Below, piece by piece: positions 63,094 through 64,000 of a stretch of DNA of 64,000 bases. A program made the translations under genes and the position numbers. The stretch lies in assembly GCF_018860975.1 (NCBI RefSeq), contig NZ_JAHKQI010000008.1, forward strand, positions 497,746 to 561,745, in the 5' to 3' direction. The notes below the pieces were generated by a model. The model was not told the origin of the DNA. It was given only the letters and a program-made list of their open reading frames with translations, and searched no databases. The stretch's first letter is position 1. Every line of letters starts with the position of its first letter. Origin of the DNA: Lentibacter algarum (GTDB lineage Bacteria > Pseudomonadota > Alphaproteobacteria > Rhodobacterales > Rhodobacteraceae).

Positions 63094-64000
63094 TTAGTCT
63101 TCCGTCTTTTCAGAGGGAAAAAGGAGTGAGGAATCACCGTAGGAAAAGAAGCGGTATTGCTCGTTTATTGCATGAGCATAAATCGCTTTGACGCGTTCAT
63201 AGCCCATCAAAGCAGAGACCAACATCATCAGCGTAGATTTGGGCAAATGAAAGTTGGTCATCAAGGCGTCGGCGACATGAAACGTGAAGCCAGGGTAGAT
63301 GAATATGTCGGTTTCGCCTTGCCACGGTTCAAGTTTGCCAGACCGCGCAGCACTTTCAATAAGCCTAAGTGCCGTAGTGCCAACAGGGATCACCCGCCCG
63401 CCAGCGGCTTTGGTTGCATTGATCTCATCTGCGGCCTGTTCGCTCACTTCGCCCCACTCGGCATGCATCTTATGTGTTGTTACGTCTTCGACCTTCACAG
63501 GAAGGAACGTCCCGGCTCCGACATGTAACGTAACTTGCGTAAACTCGACGCCCTGATCAGCAAGCTCGGCAAGCAATTCCTCATCAAAATGCAGCGAGGC
63601 CGTCGGGGCGGCGACTGCCCCTGTAGCTTTGGCAAATACGGTTTGGTAATCTTGCTTGTCTTGCGCATCAGCGGCACGCTTGGCAGCAATATACGGTGGC
63701 AACGGCATCGCGCCGGCCTCGTTGAGCGCCGCCTCGAAGGCTTCTCCTTCAAGGTTGAACACCAGATGTGCTTGCCCATTTGCCCGCCCGACACAACGTG
63801 CTTCAAGTCCGGCCTCAAACCGGATCACTTCCCCGTCACGTAGCTTCTTGAGAGGTTTCACCAAGGCGTTCCAGCCCTCTGAAGCATGCGCGCCAAGCAA
63901 GGTCACTTCCAGTGCTGCCTGCGTAAGTCCTTGCGCACTTGTGCGGCTACGGTGCCCGAACAGGCGTGCAGGAATTACCTTGGTGTTGTTGAGCACAAGC
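63094..64000 (-). CDS. queA: S-adenosylmethionine:tRNA ribosyltransferase-isomerase, partial
   Basis: The C-terminal 302 or so residues of QueA, which transfers the ribosyl part of SAM to preQ1-tRNA in queuosine synthesis. The visible N-side ([12 protein letters not shown]) is the family's conserved [14 protein letters not shown] block near residue 50-60 of the full protein, so the true start lies past the right edge. [21 protein letters not shown] and the [13 protein letters not shown]...FFSYGD end are diagnostic. Confidence 0.95.
   Translation of the reverse strand, partial: LVLNNTKVIPARLFGHRSRTSAQGLTQAALEVTLLGAHASEGWNALVKPLKKLRDGEVIRFEAGLEARCVGRANGQAHLVFNLEGEAFEAALNEAGAMPLPPYIAAKRAADAQDKQDYQTVFAKATGAVAAPTASLHFDEELLAELADQGVEFTQVTLHVGAGTFLPVKVEDVTTHKMHAEWGEVSEQAADEINATKAAGGRVIPVGTTALRLIESAARSGKLEPWQGETDIFIYPGFTFHVADALMTNFHLPKSTLMMLVSALMGYERVKAIYAHAINEQYRFFSYGDSSLLFPSEKTED

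Overview
The window is a stretch of chromosome from an alphaproteobacterium, almost certainly a marine member of the Rhodobacteraceae (Roseobacter group). This is inferred from gene content and order: zwf-pgl-pgi, aroK-aroB divergent from a small membrane protein-secreted protein-xerD run, a B12-dependent ribonucleotide reductase, paired 805-residue FAD/GcvT dehydrogenases, a large RTX-Hint protein, and a valine-degradation cluster. The genus cannot be read from the sequence. No prophage, insertion sequence, CRISPR array or rRNA operon is visible. Most of the window is ordinary core chromosome with a few accessory islands.

Layout. 1-1.3 kb: an accessory pair on the minus strand, a 113-residue peptide made of four 20-residue repeats ending in FISGS, followed by an unrecognised helical protein that runs off the left edge. 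1.6-12 kb: xth; zwf-pgl-pgi (entry to the pentose-phosphate and Entner-Doudoroff routes); an orphan radical SAM protein; anmK; tyrS; a CorC-like protein; xerD. 12-15.7 kb: a secreted protein of unknown role, a 49-residue membrane protein, aroK and aroB, then a pair of identical 16-bp palindromes. 15.8-21.4 kb: two divergent 805-residue dimethylglycine/sarcosine-type dehydrogenases, the second coupled to a MobA/MocA-like nucleotidyltransferase. 21.2-26.8 kb: a small hypothetical and a 1624-residue RTX protein with cadherin-like repeats and a C-terminal Hint domain. 27.5-30.5 kb: tRNA-Leu(CAA), a flavin monooxygenase, a YqaA-type membrane protein and dsbB. 30.1-33.5 kb: arginine catabolism (Lrp-type regulator divergent from arginase, a CtlX-type hydrolase and ornithine cyclodeaminase). 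33.6-38.6 kb: an EF-hand protein, a DUF1287 protein and nrdJ. 39.3-45.5 kb: tRNA-Pro(UGG), zapA with a coiled-coil partner, tkt (TTG start), a DUF808 membrane protein, gap, a 47-residue membrane peptide and coaD. 45.6-55.2 kb: a CBS protein, then a LysR regulator divergent from mmsA, and further on isobutyryl-CoA dehydrogenase, 3-hydroxyisobutyryl-CoA hydrolase, mmsB and a glycosyltransferase. 55.2-64 kb: uvrA, an MFS transporter, lpd, a DUF924 protein, a second MFS transporter and the C-terminal part of queA.

Functionally the window supports central sugar metabolism (zwf, pgl, pgi, tkt, gap, lpd) and catabolism of amino-acid-type substrates typical of marine heterotrophs: methylated glycines, arginine through ornithine to proline, and valine to propionyl-CoA. 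The most unusual item is the FISGS repeat peptide with its translationally linked-looking downstream gene. It has the look of a multi-core precursor peptide or a short repetitive surface peptide, and its partner genes probably continue left of position 1.
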